Part shown: positions 8,554 through 16,752 of the stretch, piece after piece | Layout: every line of letters begins with the position of its first letter | Position numbering within the stretch: the first letter of the stretch is position 1 | From: Acidimicrobiaceae bacterium | GTDB lineage: Bacteria > Actinomycetota > Acidimicrobiia > Acidimicrobiales > RAAP-2 | Reading direction: 5' to 3' | Length of the DNA stretch: 64,000 nucleotides | Assembly: GCA_947456245.1 (NCBI GenBank) | Contig: CANGPS010000002.1 | Span: 1 to 64,000, forward strand | Notes under the pieces: model-generated | What the model saw: the letters and a program-made list of their open reading frames with translations, nothing else | Told to the model about the DNA's origin: nothing | Database searches by the model: none | Made by a program: the position numbers and the translations under genes

Positions 8554-9671
8554 GCACGCCGAGGTTGGAGGTTCGCCTCGACCTCATCGAGCACAATGCC
8601 CGGACCGTCGTCGAGCGGCTCCGACCGCTCGGGATCGCTGTGTCCGGCGTCACCAAGGCGTCGCTCGGCGATCCTCTGATCGCGTCGGCCATGCTCGCAG
8701 GAGGGGTGTCGTCCCTCAGCGATTCGCGCATCGAGAACATCGAGCGCCTGCGCGAGGGAGGGATCACCGGCGAGATCATGCTGATCCGCTCGCCCATGCT
8801 CAGCCAGACCGATCGGGTGGTGGACGCCGCCGACGTCTCGATGAACACCGAGATGCGCGTCCTCGAGGGCCTCTCTCGATCGGCCTGGCGACGCGGGAGG
8901 ACCCACGGCGTCATCGTGATGGTGGAGCTCGGCGATCTCCGGGAAGGGGTCATGCCCGACGAGGCCGAGGCGATGATCAGCCGGACGCAGGACCTTCGTT
9001 CCCTCGTCATCCGCGGCATCGGGGCCAACCTGGCGTGCCAGAGCGGTGTCATTCCCGATGCGGCCAACATGACCGTCCTCTCCGACCTCGCATGCTCGAT
9101 CGAACGGTCGCTCGGCCTGCACCTCGACATCGTCTCTGGCGGCAACTCCGCCAACCTCGGGTGGGCCATGGACGGGCGGCGGTTGGTCGGGCGCGTCAAC
9201 CACCTCCGGCTCGGAGAATCGATCCTCCTCGGTCGAGATCCCGTCGACCGGTCACCCATCGCCGGGCTGGATGCTGGGGCCTTCACCGTCGTCGGCGAGG
9301 TGATCGAGGCGAAGGCGAAGCCTCCGTCCCCATGGGGGAGCGTCGGGCAGACAGCCTTCGGCGAGCCCCTCGATCTCCAAGACCGGGCCGAGGGCAGGAG
9401 CCGCATCATCGTCGCACTGGGTCGCCAGGACCTCGACGTCGACGGAATCACGGCTCCTCCACCTCTTGAGGTCCTCGGAGCGAGCAGCGACCACCTGATC
9501 CTCGGCACCACCTTGCGGCCACCGCCCGTCGGCTCGGAGGTCCGAGTCGCCCCGGCCTATGGGACGCTTCTTCGAGCCATGACCTCGCCGTCTGTTTCAG
9601 TCGAGCACCTCGAGGATGCGAGCGGAGCACCCAGCCCCCTGCGACACCGAGTCCACCAGAGCGACTGGTAG
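8550..9671 (+). CDS. Fold-type III PLP-dependent amino-acid racemase, ornithine/alanine racemase-like (COG3457-like)
   Basis: VSGVTKASLGDPLIASAMLAGGVSSLSDSRIENIERLRE with PLP-lysine motif, LDIVSGGNSANLGW, LRLGESILLGRD; ATGA overlap with DUF1611 gene. Confidence 0.85.
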   Translation: MSTPRLEVRLDLIEHNARTVVERLRPLGIAVSGVTKASLGDPLIASAMLAGGVSSLSDSRIENIERLREGGITGEIMLIRSPMLSQTDRVVDAADVSMNTEMRVLEGLSRSAWRRGRTHGVIVMVELGDLREGVMPDEAEAMISRTQDLRSLVIRGIGANLACQSGVIPDAANMTVLSDLACSIERSLGLHLDIVSGGNSANLGWAMDGRRLVGRVNHLRLGESILLGRDPVDRSPIAGLDAGAFTVVGEVIEAKAKPPSPWGSVGQTAFGEPLDLQDRAEGRSRIIVALGRQDLDVDGITAPPPLEVLGASSDHLILGTTLRPPPVGSEVRVAPAYGTLLRAMTSPSVSVEHLEDASGAPSPLRHRVHQSDW

Positions 9672-9763
9672 GTCGGGTCACGGCGAGCGAGGACGACCTC
9701 CGGCGCGTCTCGGGGACAAGCTCGAGGGGCAGGCCATCGCGCTCGCTGTGCCACGCTTGGAGC

Positions 9764-10387
9764 ATGGCGACCCGGGGACGACCACCACTCCTGAGCAACG
9801 AGACCATCCTCGATGCTGCGCTCGCCGCGTTCGCCACCAATGGCTATGCCGCCACCTCGGTGCGAGCCCTCAACGCATCCCTCGGTCTCAGCCACGAGGC
9901 CATCACCCAGCGCTTCGGTGCCAAGCCGGATCTCTTTCGAGCGGCCGTTGCCCACGGTTTCGAGATGTTCATCGTCGAGTTCGATGAGGAGGTCTCGGCG
10001 CCCGATGCGTCCGACGACCTCGGGCAGCTTCGAGCAATCGTTCGGGCGTTCATCATCGCCACCTCCCACCACCCGACCTTGGGCGAGCTGCTCCACCGGG
10101 AGGAGTTCAGCTCAGAGGACCGAGAGGCCCTCGTGACGAGCGTCGGCATGATCGAGCGCATGGCTACCGTGGCTGCCCTGCTCGATCGCCTCCATTCCCA
10201 GGGCCTCATCGAGGAAACCCCGCTGCGCCAGCTGTGGTTCCTGGCGCAGAGTGGGGCCGCGCAACTGCACTTCCCCGGCGTCGCCGGGATGTTCGACCCG
10301 TTCGATGGTCCCGTCGACCGGGACCAGACGATCGAGTCGATGACGGACGCCATCATGCGAAGCATGGGCGTCACCGGTGGGCGCTGA
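9764..10387 (+). CDS. TetR/AcrR family transcriptional regulator
   Basis: LLSNETILDAALAAFATNGYAATSVRALNASLGLSHEAITQRFGAKPDLF is a TetR N-terminal HTH. Confidence 0.9.
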   Translation: MATRGRPPLLSNETILDAALAAFATNGYAATSVRALNASLGLSHEAITQRFGAKPDLFRAAVAHGFEMFIVEFDEEVSAPDASDDLGQLRAIVRAFIIATSHHPTLGELLHREEFSSEDREALVTSVGMIERMATVAALLDRLHSQGLIEETPLRQLWFLAQSGAAQLHFPGVAGMFDPFDGPVDRDQTIESMTDAIMRSMGVTGGR

Positions 10388-10451
10388 GGGACTCGAACCC
10401 CCGACCTGCTGAATGTAAGCCAGCTGCTCTAACCAACTGAGCTAAGCGCCC
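10379..10451 (-). tRNA. tRNA-Val (anticodon UAC)
   Basis: Revcomp GGGCGCTTAGCTCAGTTGGTTAGAGCAGCTGGCTTACATTCAGCAGGTCGGGGGTTCGAGTCCCTCAGCGCCC folds as a 73-nt cloverleaf: acceptor GGGCGCT/AGCGCCC, D-arm GCTC/GAGC, anticodon loop CTTACAT, T-loop TTCGAGT; CCA not encoded. Confidence 0.96.
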
Positions 10452-10475
10452 GGAGGGGCCAAGCGTAGATCGGCC

Positions 10476-11219
10476 TCAGATGCGGTGTGAGCGGACCTGA
10501 GCCACCAGCCGGTCAGCGAGGGCTTCGGTCCCGGCCACCAGGGGTCGCCGCGGGACGTCGGCGATCACGGTGAGCTCATCCCCGTCGATCGAGCGCACGT
10601 GTGCGCCCGCCTCCTGCGCGATGTGGAGGCCGGCGAGGTAGTCCCATGGGTGGATGGTGGCGCCTCCTGCTTGGAGGTAGGCGTCGAGGGCCCCCTCGGC
10701 CACCAAGCAAATCTCGAGCGCAGCCGCCCCCATCGTGCGCACCTGGGCCCAACCCTGATGGCCGGGAAGCACGCCGTTGACGCCCACGATGGCGAGCTCG
10801 GCATCCTCGGTCGTCGACGCTGTGATCGGCACTCCATCGCGAGTTGCGCCGCCTCCACGGGTCGCCTCGTAGGCGACCCCAGTGGTCAGGCTCCGGACCA
10901 GCGAGACCAGCGGGCCGTGCTCGTCGAGTGCGCACAGGCTGATGCAGCTGAAGGGGATACCCCGATCGGTGTTCGTCGAGCCGTCGACCGGATCGATCAC
11001 CACGGTGATCGCGCCATCTCCTCGGGCACCCGACTCCTCGGAGAAGACCGAGAGCCCACGGTCGAGCAGCACGCCACAGGCGGCGTCATCAGCGACCAGA
11101 TCGAGCTGATACTGGGTCTTGCGCTGCCCTGACAGACCACTGCCGTCGAAGGTCGACAGGGCTCCGACGACGGCGTCAGCGCTGGCTCGCAGGGCGTCGA
11201 GGATCTCATCCGTGGTCAC
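10476..11219 (-). CDS. Inositol monophosphatase family protein
   Basis: FSEESG, VVIDPVDGSTNTDRGIPF, IHPWDYLAG motifs; GTG start. Confidence 0.93.
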   Translation of the reverse strand: MTTDEILDALRASADAVVGALSTFDGSGLSGQRKTQYQLDLVADDAACGVLLDRGLSVFSEESGARGDGAITVVIDPVDGSTNTDRGIPFSCISLCALDEHGPLVSLVRSLTTGVAYEATRGGGATRDGVPITASTTEDAELAIVGVNGVLPGHQGWAQVRTMGAAALEICLVAEGALDAYLQAGGATIHPWDYLAGLHIAQEAGAHVRSIDGDELTVIADVPRRPLVAGTEALADRLVAQVRSHRI

Positions 11220-11225
11220 CTCGCC

Positions 11226-11231
11226 AACCTA
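11226..11231 (-). promoter_or_regulatory. -10-like TAGGTT, 6 nt before GTG start of the IMPase-family gene (leaderless candidate)
   Basis: TAGGTT-GGCGAG-GTG on minus strand. Confidence 0.5.
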
Positions 11232-11255
11232 GCGAGCACGACGCGGCTCCCCCGC

Positions 11256-11261
11256 TATCCT
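11256..11261 (+). promoter_or_regulatory. -10-like TATCCT, 7 nt before GTG start at 11269 (leaderless candidate)
   Basis: TATCCT-CGACCAC-GTG. Confidence 0.5.
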
Positions 11262-11268
11262 CGACCAC

Positions 11269-11826
11269 GTGGCAGCCATCGACGTCGCCGGGTACGTAGC
11301 CGAGCTCAAGGATCACTCCGTCGACCACGGGTTCCACGTCCACGACGAGCGGCACTTCGTCGAGACCTACTCCCTGCGCCAGGTCTGGGAGGTCGACCTC
11401 CACCCGGAAGAGGGGTGCGGAGGGCCGCTGGACCTGCACCTGGCCCTCGACGTCGACCCCCGAGTGCTGCTGTCCTTCGAGGATGCGGTCATCGGCCTCG
11501 GCGACGAGGAGGACCCTCCCGACGAGTTCCACTTTCCGCTGATGTTCACCTGGGCGCTGCCACCCCTGCCTCACGGCCCGGACCTGCTGCGCCTGGCCAT
11601 CGACCTCGCCGGCATCGGAGGGATCGACCTCCCACTCGAGGTGTCCGCCATCGACTCCTTCGCCTCCGCCACCGACGCCTCAGAGCGTCGTCTCACGATC
11701 GTCGCTCGCCGACCGATCTCCCTCGCCCGGATCCTCAAGGGCGAAGAGCTCCTCTGCGACGTCTTCGACCGGTGCGCCTCCGTCAGCGACTTCCTCCTCG
11801 AGAGCGCCGACGCATGGCTCGGCTGA
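11269..11826 (+). CDS. Hypothetical protein
   Basis: Coding-like composition; no family recognised (VAGYVAELKDHSVDHGFHVHDERHFVETYSLRQVWEVDL). Confidence 0.7.
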   Translation: MAAIDVAGYVAELKDHSVDHGFHVHDERHFVETYSLRQVWEVDLHPEEGCGGPLDLHLALDVDPRVLLSFEDAVIGLGDEEDPPDEFHFPLMFTWALPPLPHGPDLLRLAIDLAGIGGIDLPLEVSAIDSFASATDASERRLTIVARRPISLARILKGEELLCDVFDRCASVSDFLLESADAWLG

Positions 11827-12200
11827 CGACCCGGCGCTCCCGGCTCGCCATCCCGGCCGCACTCGTCGCGGCAGGCCTGGCACTCAGCGCCTGCGGGAGT
11901 GGTGGGGCGACCGCCAACGCGCGCACCGCGTGCAAGAAGGTCGATCGCTCCCTGGCCATCTACAAGCAGGCCACGACCGACCCTGTCCCGAGCAACAGCG
12001 ACGAGCTCCAGAACAAGTCACAGGCGCTCCTGCTCTCGGCGCTCGGGGACGCCGCTCGTGCCACGTCCGCCGACGGGAGCTTCAACGCACTGATGACGAC
12101 CTTGTCCGAGGCAACTCGGGTCCCCGAGGGGCTTCTGGTCGCGTCGCTCAGCCGTCAGTGCAAGGTCGTGCTCTCCGACACGCCCTACCTGGCCCAGTAG
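11814..12200 (+). CDS. Putative lipoprotein
   Basis: MARLTTRRSRLAIPAALVAAGLALSACGSGG carries lipobox LSAC; start overlaps upstream gene by 13 nt. Confidence 0.75.
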   Translation: MARLTTRRSRLAIPAALVAAGLALSACGSGGATANARTACKKVDRSLAIYKQATTDPVPSNSDELQNKSQALLLSALGDAARATSADGSFNALMTTLSEATRVPEGLLVASLSRQCKVVLSDTPYLAQ

Positions 12201-12209
12201 GGCCGGCGA

Positions 12210-13679
12210 TCACACCGTCGGGGTGTAACCAGCCGGAAGGTTGATCGACTTGGTCTCGAGGAAGCTGTCGAGGCCCTCAGGCCCGAACTCCCGGCCGATG
12301 CCCGACTGCTTGAAGCCGCCGAAGGGGCTGGCGAAGTCGATCGGGGTGTTGGAGTTGAGCATGTAGGTGCCAGTGCGGACCTGTCGCGCCACGCTGAGCC
12401 CGCGGTCGTTGTCGGCGGTGAACACCGAGCCGCACAGGCCGTAGTCGGAGTCGTTGGCGATCGCCACGGCATCGTCATCGCCGTCGTGCGGGATCACCAC
12501 GAGGACCGGTCCGAAGATCTCCTCCTGGGCGATGGTCATCTTGTTGTCGACGCCGGCGAAGATCGTCGGCTCGACGAACCAACCATGGGACTCACCAGAC
12601 GGGCGGCCGCCGCCGATGGCGACGCGCGCTCCCTCCTCGATCCCCTTGGCGATGTAGCCCTCGACGCGATCGCGCTGACGGGAGGCCACGAGCGGACCGA
12701 CCGCCGTGCCCATGTCCATGGGGTCGCCGGTCGGCCACGCCTCGGAGATCTGCTGGCAGATGGCATCGACGACCTCGTCGTAGCGGCCACGGGGGGCCAC
12801 GATGCGGGTCTGGGCGATGCAGGCCTGGCCGTTGTTCATCAGCGCGTTGGGCAGCAGCATCGGGAGGGTCGCGTCGAGGTCGACGTCGTCGAGCAGGATG
12901 GCGGCGGACTTGCCCCCGAGCTCGAGCGTGCAGCGCTTGAGCTGCTCGCCGCAGAGCGAGGCGATCTTCTTGCCGGCCACGGTCGAGCCGGTGAAGGAGA
13001 TCTTGTCCACGTCCGGGTGCGTCACCAGCGCCTCGGAGACCTCACGGCCGGCCGGGACGATCGAGAGCACGCCGTCAGGAAGGCCGCACTCGGCGAGGAT
13101 CTCAGCGAGCCGGAAGGCGTCGAGCGGGGTCTCCGGGGCGGGCTTGAACACGACCGTGCAGCCAGCGAGCAGGGCCGGGGCCAGCTTGGCGGCGGCCAGG
13201 AACAGCGGCACGTTCCACGGGGCGATGGCGCCCACGACGCCGACCGGCTCACGGGTGACGAGCACCTCCGGGCTGAGCACGCCGGAGCGGACCGAGTCGA
13301 GCGAGTAGGTCTTCGACAGCTCGGCGAAGTAGTTGAAGATCATCAGCGGGGCACCCACCTGGGCGAGCTGGCTGAACAGGATGGGCGTGCCCATCTCCGC
13401 CGTGATGAGCTCGGCGATCGAGGGAAGCTCCTCCCCGAGCCGAGCCGCCACCTTGGCGAGCACCTCGCCCCGCTCGGCGAGCGTCATGCGTGGCCAGGGA
13501 CCCCGGTCGAATGCCTCGCGGGCGGCAGCCACGGCTCGGTTGATGTCGGCGACGGTGCCGTCGGGGACGGTGGCGATCACCTGCTCGGTGAAGGGCGAAA
13601 TGACCTCGATCGTCCCTGTTCCCTCCGGGGCCACCCACTGGCCACCGATGTAGAGCTTGTCGTAGCTGGTCACCGACAT
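12210..13679 (-). CDS. Aldehyde dehydrogenase family protein
   Basis: VVGAIAPWNVPLFLAAAKLAPAL, SFTGSTVAGKKI, LELGGKSAAI, NNGQACIAQTR, EEIFGPVLVV. Confidence 0.95.
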   Translation of the reverse strand: MSVTSYDKLYIGGQWVAPEGTGTIEVISPFTEQVIATVPDGTVADINRAVAAAREAFDRGPWPRMTLAERGEVLAKVAARLGEELPSIAELITAEMGTPILFSQLAQVGAPLMIFNYFAELSKTYSLDSVRSGVLSPEVLVTREPVGVVGAIAPWNVPLFLAAAKLAPALLAGCTVVFKPAPETPLDAFRLAEILAECGLPDGVLSIVPAGREVSEALVTHPDVDKISFTGSTVAGKKIASLCGEQLKRCTLELGGKSAAILLDDVDLDATLPMLLPNALMNNGQACIAQTRIVAPRGRYDEVVDAICQQISEAWPTGDPMDMGTAVGPLVASRQRDRVEGYIAKGIEEGARVAIGGGRPSGESHGWFVEPTIFAGVDNKMTIAQEEIFGPVLVVIPHDGDDDAVAIANDSDYGLCGSVFTADNDRGLSVARQVRTGTYMLNSNTPIDFASPFGGFKQSGIGREFGPEGLDSFLETKSINLPAGYTPTV

Positions 13680-13804
13680 GTCATTCCCTCCCATGTGACG
13701 GGATCCCCGTCCTTGATCGAGATGGTAGCCACTCCGCCGCACACCGGTCGCCTCGGTCCCGGGGTCCCGAGCACGATGCTGCGACGGTGCGTAGTCTCTG
13801 GCCC

Positions 13805-14899
13805 ATGCCTGAGCTCACCGAGCGCGATCCTGCGCACCTCTCCGCCGTCTTCTCCTCCTGGCTCGCCACCCAGCTCGGCGAGGAGGCCGACCCGTCGATC
13901 GTCGAGGTCCACGCCCCGGGGGCTAACGGCTTCTCCAACGAGACCATCCTCATGACCGCGAGATGGACTGAGGACGGCGAGACGGCAGACCACCGACTCG
14001 TGGTGCGGGTCCACCCCACCAAGCACACCCTGTTCCTCGATGCGGACTTCTCGCTCCAGTACGAGGTCCTCAAGAACCTCCAGGGCCAGCCCACCGTGCC
14101 GGTGCCCGACCTGCGCTGGTACGAGGAGGACCCGTCGGTGCTCGGCGTGCCCTTCTTCGTGATGGACCACGTCGAGGGCCGCATCCCAGCGGACAACCTG
14201 CCGTACACGATGGAGGGCTGGCTCCTCGAGTCGACGCCCGAGGAGCAGGAGACCCTGTGGTGGTCGGGCATCGAGGCGCTGGCCGCCATCCACACCCTCG
14301 ACTGGCGAGCCCTCGGGTTCGAGTTCCTGGCTGACGCGACGCACGGCGAGCCCGGGCTCGACCGGAACATGGCCTACTACCGCCGCTTCCTCGACTGGGC
14401 GGCCGGCGACCGGCCCCAGCCCACCGCCGAGGCGGTGTGGGAGTGGCTGGTGGCCAACAAGCCCGAGGAGCACGGACCGGTGGTGCTCTCCTGGGGTGAC
14501 AGCCGCATCGGGAACATCATCTGGGACGACGACTACAAGGCCGCAGCGGTGATCGACTGGGAGATGGCCGCCCTCGGGCAGCCGGAGCTCGATCTCGGAT
14601 GGTGGCTGTACTTCGACCGCCAGTTCTCCGAGGGCCTCGGCGTCCCCCGTCCGATCGGGTTCCCCTCGCACGAGGAGACCATCGCTCGCTATGAGCAGCT
14701 GATCGGGCGCAAGGTGGGGGACCTGTTCTGGTACCAGATCTTCGCCGGATGGCGCTTCGCCGTCATCATGTGCCGCCTCAGCGACCTGCTGATGGGATCC
14801 GACCTCTTGCCGGCCGACTCCGACATGGGGACCAACAACCTCGCCACGCAGTTCATGGCGCAGCTGCTCGAGCTCCCGTCGCCAGCCGACGCCGGCTGA
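13805..14899 (+). CDS. Phosphotransferase family protein (APH-like, acyl-CoA dehydrogenase-associated type)
   Basis: VLSWGDSRIGNIIWDDDYKAAAVIDWEMAALGQPELDLGWWL; TAGTCT 7 nt before ATG 13805. Confidence 0.9.
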   Translation: MPELTERDPAHLSAVFSSWLATQLGEEADPSIVEVHAPGANGFSNETILMTARWTEDGETADHRLVVRVHPTKHTLFLDADFSLQYEVLKNLQGQPTVPVPDLRWYEEDPSVLGVPFFVMDHVEGRIPADNLPYTMEGWLLESTPEEQETLWWSGIEALAAIHTLDWRALGFEFLADATHGEPGLDRNMAYYRRFLDWAAGDRPQPTAEAVWEWLVANKPEEHGPVVLSWGDSRIGNIIWDDDYKAAAVIDWEMAALGQPELDLGWWLYFDRQFSEGLGVPRPIGFPSHEETIARYEQLIGRKVGDLFWYQIFAGWRFAVIMCRLSDLLMGSDLLPADSDMGTNNLATQFMAQLLELPSPADAG

Positions 14900-14917
14900 C
14901 CGCCCGGCGGTTCAGCC
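14894..14917. terminator. Candidate bidirectional hairpin between convergent genes
   Basis: GGCTGACCGCC/GGCGGTTCAGCC inverted repeat with one bulge, containing both stop codons. Confidence 0.5.
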
Positions 14918-15268
14918 GTCGAGCACGCCGGCGCCACGCAGGCGCCCGATGATCCACTCGACGCCGTCTGGGTCGACCATCGCCTCGGGCCAACCCACCA
15001 GGATCTCCTCCACGCGCTCGTGCGACGTCACGATGCCGAGCTTGCGCACGACGAGACCGTCGAGGTCCTCCGCATCGACGTAGATGTCACCGAAGGGGTC
15101 CTCGTAGGCCCCGGGGACGGGCTCACGCATGGTGTAGAGCTCTCCAGTGTCCTGCACCCAGCTCAGCTCGTAGCGGACGCCCTTGGCGTCGCGCCAGTCC
15201 CGTCCGAGCTCGATCTCCACCGAGGCACGACGGCGCTCGTCTTCCGCATAGAACTCTTCGATGTTCAC
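14912..15268 (-). CDS. Hypothetical protein
   Basis: VNIEEFYAEDERRRASVEIELGRDWRDAKGVRYELSWVQDTGELY; GTG start preceded by TACGCT-CAGGGA. Confidence 0.75.
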   Translation of the reverse strand: MNIEEFYAEDERRRASVEIELGRDWRDAKGVRYELSWVQDTGELYTMREPVPGAYEDPFGDIYVDAEDLDGLVVRKLGIVTSHERVEEILVGWPEAMVDPDGVEWIIGRLRGAGVLDG

Positions 15269-15356
15269 TCCCTGAGCGTACCGCGATCGCTCCCACCCCA
15301 AGGGCCGTCCACCGGTGGGAGCGATGGGGGGAGCGGGCCTCGTCACCCTGCGGGGC

Positions 15357-16082
15357 ATGACACCACCACAGAACCAGCAGCTCGACCACCTCCGCTCAGA
15401 ATGGGCCGGGATCTCGCGAACCCGAGCCTCCAGGACGGCCACCGCACTGCTTGCCGCGGCCCACCCCTCCATCATGCGGCTCTCCCCGAGAGACCTCGGG
15501 GAGGTCGTCACCCTGCTCGAGCCAGGCAGTCGCCTCAGCCAGGTCGAGCGGGCACACCTCGCCGCCTGCCTGCTCGTCTCCGCGCCGGAGCACCCGCTCG
15601 TCGCCCGAGCGCTGCTCCAGACCCTGCTCCCGGGACTGGTCGGCGTGGCCAGGCGGCTGCGCTGGGGAGCTGGGACCGGCGACGATCCGTCGACGTTCCT
15701 CGCCGACCTGATCACCGTGCTGTACGAGGTGATCGTGGAGTGGGGTGGCCAGGATCGTCCCTACGCCGCCCCCGACCTGCTCAATGCCGCTCGATGCCGG
15801 ATGCGGCGTCGGATGGAGGCGATCGACGACCGGACGGTGGTTGGGCTCTCTCGGCCTGACGGGAGCGAGATCGAGCCGACGCCGAGCTTCGATGGTGATC
15901 CGACCGAGGATCTCGAGGCTCAGATCGCCGTGCTGTGCGAGGGAGATCCCATCGCTGCCGCCGGGCTCCTCGGGCGAGCCGTGCTCGGCTTCTCCTACAA
16001 GGAGATCTCCGAGATCACCGGCCACTCCCCCCGACTCCTCGCCGAGCGCAGCAGGGCGGCGGCGCGACGGATTTCCCGGTGA
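15357..16082 (+). CDS. Sigma-70-like / region-4-like HTH protein
   Basis: C-terminal AGLLGRAVLGFSYKEISEITGHSPRLLAERSRAAARRISR resembles sigma-70 region 4; start uncertain (ORF from 15315). Confidence 0.55.
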   Translation: MTPPQNQQLDHLRSEWAGISRTRASRTATALLAAAHPSIMRLSPRDLGEVVTLLEPGSRLSQVERAHLAACLLVSAPEHPLVARALLQTLLPGLVGVARRLRWGAGTGDDPSTFLADLITVLYEVIVEWGGQDRPYAAPDLLNAARCRMRRRMEAIDDRTVVGLSRPDGSEIEPTPSFDGDPTEDLEAQIAVLCEGDPIAAAGLLGRAVLGFSYKEISEITGHSPRLLAERSRAAARRISR

Positions 16083-16101
16083 GCAGATCTATGGTGCGCC
16101 G

Positions 16102-16752
16102 ATGCGCGACGCTGCATCGACCTCCCGCCCGGTGCGTCAGGGGCGCTGGATCCTGATGGCGTGCACGCTCGGGCTCGTGGCGATCACGATCGCAGCCCAT
16201 CGCGCCGCGCCACCGGGGAGGGCGTCCGTCGGGCCGACCGGCCCGTCGACCACCGTCGCCCACCACTCGATCCCGGCACCACGAGACACCGTCCCCACCC
16301 CGGCGACGACCACCCCCGGCCGGACCGCAGGCGCAGCACGGCCCACCGCGGCGAGGCCGGGCTCTCCGCCGGCGACCTCGGCGATCGTCGCCACGGCGAC
16401 GAGCCCGACCACCATGCCCGTCGGCGACAGCGGGAACCAAGGGTTCGGGCCCGCTGCCGTCACCCCGGTGACCGCCGCCCCCGTGGCGCCCGTCGTCTTC
16501 CGCGGGTGGCTGTCCGGCCCCGACTCCGTCTCCGCCACCTATGCCTTCGACGCTGCCGCCGGACGTGACGTGGTGGCCACCTGGTCGGGCGCCCAGCGGC
16601 TCGATCTCGCCGTCACCTGCCAGGGCTCCCCCGCCACCGCCAGCGGGGGGAGTGGCCTCGTGCTTCGGGCGGTCGGCGGGAGCTGCACGGTGACGCTCAG
16701 CGGACCCGATGATGTCTCCACCAGCACCTTCGAGATCGCGGTGCGACCATGA
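16102..16752 (+). CDS. Membrane-anchored Thr/Pro/Ala-rich protein
   Basis: N-terminal TM GRWILMACTLGLVAITIAA, PTPATTTPG linker, C-terminal beta-rich domain; ATGA overlap with next gene. Confidence 0.65.
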   Translation: MRDAASTSRPVRQGRWILMACTLGLVAITIAAHRAAPPGRASVGPTGPSTTVAHHSIPAPRDTVPTPATTTPGRTAGAARPTAARPGSPPATSAIVATATSPTTMPVGDSGNQGFGPAAVTPVTAAPVAPVVFRGWLSGPDSVSATYAFDAAAGRDVVATWSGAQRLDLAVTCQGSPATASGGSGLVLRAVGGSCTVTLSGPDDVSTSTFEIAVRP

